Shown in pieces: positions 33,815 through 36,230 of a stretch of 36,230 nt of DNA. Position numbers and translations under genes: made by a program. The stretch comes from Zoogloea sp. (GTDB lineage Bacteria > Pseudomonadota > Gammaproteobacteria > Burkholderiales > Rhodocyclaceae), in the NCBI RefSeq assembly GCF_028689785.1, contig NZ_JAQVCN010000049.1:1-36230 (forward strand), in the 5' to 3' direction. How positions within the stretch are numbered: position 1 is the first letter of the stretch; each line of letters begins with the position of its first letter. The notes below the pieces were generated by a model. It saw only the letters and a program-made list of their open reading frames with translations. It had not been told where the DNA came from and did no database searches.

Positions 33815-36230
33815 CAAGCGAGCCCTTCTCTCTCCTGGTCGAACAAATCGGCTGCGCCTATTTCGTCCCGGGTCATTTCGTCGTCCATCTGGCGACCCCA
33901 GTCCCGCTCGTCCTCGTCTTCGGGGCCCAGTACCGGCAAGGGGTCGAAGGTACGCCAGGCCGGGGCCACCATGAGCAGGCTGGCCACCAGGCCACCGGCC
34001 CGGGTTGCCCACCACACGGCCCCCACCGACAGGACGATGCCCGAGAGCTCCACCGCACGCAGCGCCATCTGGACGTCGGCGTAGGGCTCGGCAAGGGGCA
34101 CCTGCTTGGTGCGATCCGCGTCGCCCCGTGACCCGGCGGAGCTGCTCCCGCTTGCCGGGTCCTGGCCGCTGAGCATGAACTCCATCAAGGCGCCATCCGG
34201 GCTAGCGCCCAGGGTGAGGGTGATCTGGGCCTGGGTGAAGCGCACCAGGGACGCGAGGGGGTAGCGACGGTTGGGGCCCGTACCGTCCGCCGCATCATTG
34301 CGCTGCAGCCCGTTACCGCCCTCCCCGTCCGCCGGGTTGTCCATCAGGGTCAGGGGAGTACTGCCGAGGCCGGGCGACGCCGGCTTGGGCAGCGTGGTGG
34401 CTGCGGGCGCCGGCGTTGTGGGCGTGCTGAGTACGGGGCCGGGCAAGGGGGCTGCCGTCGGCAGGTCGCCGGTCGTGATTGAGCCGGCGGGTGTGAAGCC
34501 TATGGTGGCAGTCAACTCGTTGCCGTCAGTCTGGCCATCGTTGACCTGCAGTACCACCACAGGCTTGTCGGCAAAGGCGTCGTGGCGGAAGACGACACGG
34601 CCGGCCAGCAGATCGGCCTGGGAGAAGCCGGACGCCGGCTGGCCGGGGGCGGTGCTCAACTCGAAGTGTCCGTGTTCAGTACGGATGACGGTGTAACGCA
34701 GATCGCCCTGGGCGGAGTCTACGTCGGTGGCCCGGACGGCATCGCCGGCCAGGGTCACATTACCGCCCGAGTTCACCTGGAAGCTGGCCTTGATCAGGCT
34801 GGGGGCATCATTGACGGGGGTCACGGTGAGCCTGACCTGCACCGCTTCCCCGATTTCCTGGCCATTGGTCGGCCGGTAGCTGAAACTGTCGATGCCGTTC
34901 CAGTCGGCATTGGGGGTGTAGCGGAAGCTGCCATCTGCGGCCAACTCCAGTCGCCCGTTGGCCGGCCCTTCCACCAGCTCGGCGCTCAGGCGCATGCCAT
35001 CCGGGTCAGTGTCATTGGTCAGCACACCGCCCTCGCCTACCTGCAGGGTGTTGTCTTCGTCCACGGTGTAGGCGTCTTCGACGCCCACCGGGGTGTCACT
35101 GACTGGTGTGACGTTGATGCTCAGGCTGTGACTTCCGGCTTCGGTATCTACGCCGCCGTTTGCCGTACCTCCGTCGTCCCGCACCCGAAAGCCCAGGGAC
35201 GCGAAGGCCATCCCGTTTTCATCGGCCGGCGGGGCATATCGGAGCAGCCCCGCTGCAATGTCTGCCGCTGCGATCCATTGCCCCGCAGCGACGCCCTGAC
35301 CATTGAGGCTGAGCACGCCACGCGAAGGCAGACTGACGATCTGCACGGCGGCCAGGCGGTTGGCGTTGTTGTCGTTCGGGTCGGAGAAGCCGAAGTCGCC
35401 GACGCTGAAAGTGTGGCTGTCGTCCTCGTCCAGAACGATGCTGCCATTGCTGCCCTGAGGGGCTTCGTTGATGCCCGTGACATGGACCGTCAGGCTCTGC
35501 GTGGTGTTCAGGATGCCATCCGATACCTGGACGATCACTTCGTAGATATTGTTCCTTCCCGCGTCGGCCGGCCGCTCGAAGTCGGGTTGCGCCACGAAGC
35601 GCAGCACTCCGCTGGCCGCATCGATGGCGAAGTGGGCAGCATCGGCACCACCGACGATGCTGAAACTCAGGGTCTGCGCGGGCTGGTCGGCATCGGTTGC
35701 GGTGACGGTCATCACCGCTGTGGTGTTCTCGGCGACGCTGGCCGTACTGTTGCTGGTGATCAGTGGAGGGCTGTCATTGGCCGAATACACTGTCACGGCG
35801 ATGGCCTGGGTATCGGTACTGCCCTGATTGTCGGAGACCTGAACGATCACGTCGTAGACGTTGTTGCCGCCGGCATCGGTGGGCGCTTCGAAGTCGGGGG
35901 CGACGATGAAGCTGAGGGCGCCCGTGCTGGCGTTGATCTGGAAGTGGGCGGCATCGGCACCGCCGACGATGCTGTAGGTCAAGGTCTGTGCAGGCTGATC
36001 GGCATCGGTTGCCGTCACGGTCATTACGGCCGTGGTGTTCTCGGCGACGCTGGCCGTGTTGCCGCTGGTGATGACCGGGGTGCTGTCATTGACCGATGTG
36101 ACCGTCACGGCGATGGCCTGGGTATCGGTACTGCCCTGATTGTCGGAGACCTGAACGATCACGTCGTAGACGTTGTTGCCGCCGGCATCGGTGGGCGCTT
36201 CGAAGTCGGGGGCGACGATGAAGCTGAGGG
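33814..36230 (-). CDS. Large cadherin-like/tandem-95 repeat protein, 5' part beyond window
   Basis: This frame enters from the right edge with no start in view, so about 805 C-terminal residues are seen. It holds cadherin-like repeats of 104 residues (NTASVAENTTAVMTVTATDADQ, with Asp-rich calcium-type motifs), then DEDDSHTFSV-type and tandem-95-type repeats (YTVDEDNTLQVGEGGVLTNDTDPDG in two parts), a CSPG-like repeat, a Pro/Thr-rich linker, and near the end a hydrophobic segment (ELSGIVLSVGAVWWATRAGG) followed by a charged acidic tail of about 50 residues (EDEDERDWGRQMDDEM). This is the plan of a large surface or periplasmic adhesin-like protein anchored by a C-terminal membrane helix. It runs into the diguanylate cyclase gene. 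Secretion signal and full size are unseen. Confidence 0.85.
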   Translation of the reverse strand, partial: LSFIVAPDFEAPTDAGGNNVYDVIVQVSDNQGSTDTQAIAVTVTSVNDSTPVITSGNTASVAENTTAVMTVTATDADQPAQTLTYSIVGGADAAHFQINASTGALSFIVAPDFEAPTDAGGNNVYDVIVQVSDNQGSTDTQAIAVTVYSANDSPPLITSNSTASVAENTTAVMTVTATDADQPAQTLSFSIVGGADAAHFAIDAASGVLRFVAQPDFERPADAGRNNIYEVIVQVSDGILNTTQSLTVHVTGINEAPQGSNGSIVLDEDDSHTFSVGDFGFSDPNDNNANRLAAVQIVSLPSRGVLSLNGQGVAAGQWIAAADIAAGLLRYAPPADENGMAFASLGFRVRDDGGTANGGVDTEAGSHSLSINVTPVSDTPVGVEDAYTVDEDNTLQVGEGGVLTNDTDPDGMRLSAELVEGPANGRLELAADGSFRYTPNADWNGIDSFSYRPTNGQEIGEAVQVRLTVTPVNDAPSLIKASFQVNSGGNVTLAGDAVRATDVDSAQGDLRYTVIRTEHGHFELSTAPGQPASGFSQADLLAGRVVFRHDAFADKPVVVLQVNDGQTDGNELTATIGFTPAGSITTGDLPTAAPLPGPVLSTPTTPAPAATTLPKPASPGLGSTPLTLMDNPADGEGGNGLQRNDAADGTGPNRRYPLASLVRFTQAQITLTLGASPDGALMEFMLSGQDPASGSSSAGSRGDADRTKQVPLAEPYADVQMALRAVELSGIVLSVGAVWWATRAGGLVASLLMVAPAWRTFDPLPVLGPEDEDERDWGRQMDDEMTRDEIGAADLFDQEREGLA
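35480..36230 (-). repeat. 312-base tandem repeats inside the large repeat protein gene
   Basis: Units of 312 bases (104 codons) recur in frame. Bases 35792-35918 and 36104-36230 are identical over all 127 positions visible, up to the window edge. The next unit toward the 3' end is diverged but still clearly related. Such near-identity points to recent duplication or gene conversion, and to a region prone to length change or assembly collapse. Confidence 0.9.

Noticed and set aside
35480-36230. CRISPR-like repetition
   Set aside because: The repeats are 312 bases, in frame and protein-coding; there are no short repeats with unique spacers.

Overview
The window is high-GC chromosomal DNA from a Gram-negative bacterium, most likely a betaproteobacterium of the Rhodocyclales type. 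The main clues are the AcnD/PrpF form of the methylcitrate cycle, the Prc/HU/RadA/Alr/LplT housekeeping set, TonB-ExbB-ExbD with an outer-membrane receptor, and the gene style overall. The placement is inferred from gene content and protein style, not from a marker gene.

Layout. (1) 1-3081: a metE gene broken at its 3' end where it meets unrelated, lower-GC DNA, with divergent metR. (2) 3186-9756, minus strand: prpC-acnD-prpF-prpB followed by a GntR-type regulator gene; divergent from prpC is an ScfR/RamB/PrpR-type regulator (9931-11340). TTGCGAA-like repeats lie between them. (3) 11352-16560, minus strand: nrdA, a BtuF-like periplasmic protein gene, then nrdB, preceded by a hairpin covering the nrdA ribosome-binding site, a class I cobalamin riboswitch and two NrdR-like boxes. 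(4) 16690-25321: a rhodanese, the periplasmic protease Prc, a small unknown gene, HU, radA, alr, a LysR regulator and lplT. (5) 25345-32238: a two-component system, a TonB-dependent receptor, and divergent tonB-exbB-exbD with a strong sigma70-like promoter overlapped by a Fur-like palindrome. (6) 32276-36230, minus strand: a large repeat protein cut by the window edge, followed by a one-base-overlapping membrane diguanylate cyclase gene.

How the genes work together. Three cofactor or carbon circuits are visible. Propionyl-CoA is oxidised to pyruvate and succinate by the prp gene products, probably sensed by the ScfR-type protein. Ribonucleotide reductase (class Ia, iron-dependent) is placed under both a B12 riboswitch and NrdR-like sites, with a putative B12-binding protein encoded between its two subunits; this suggests B12 sufficiency switches off both class Ia RNR and a B12 capture protein. 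The broken metE fits a strain that relies on B12-dependent MetH, though MetH is not in the window. The tonB locus is a probable iron-regulated energy supply for the adjacent receptor.

No CRISPR array, tRNA, rRNA, complete insertion sequence or prophage was seen. The least ordinary parts are the nrdA-btuF-like-nrdB riboswitch operon, the broken metE junction, and the coupled repeat-protein/diguanylate-cyclase pair.
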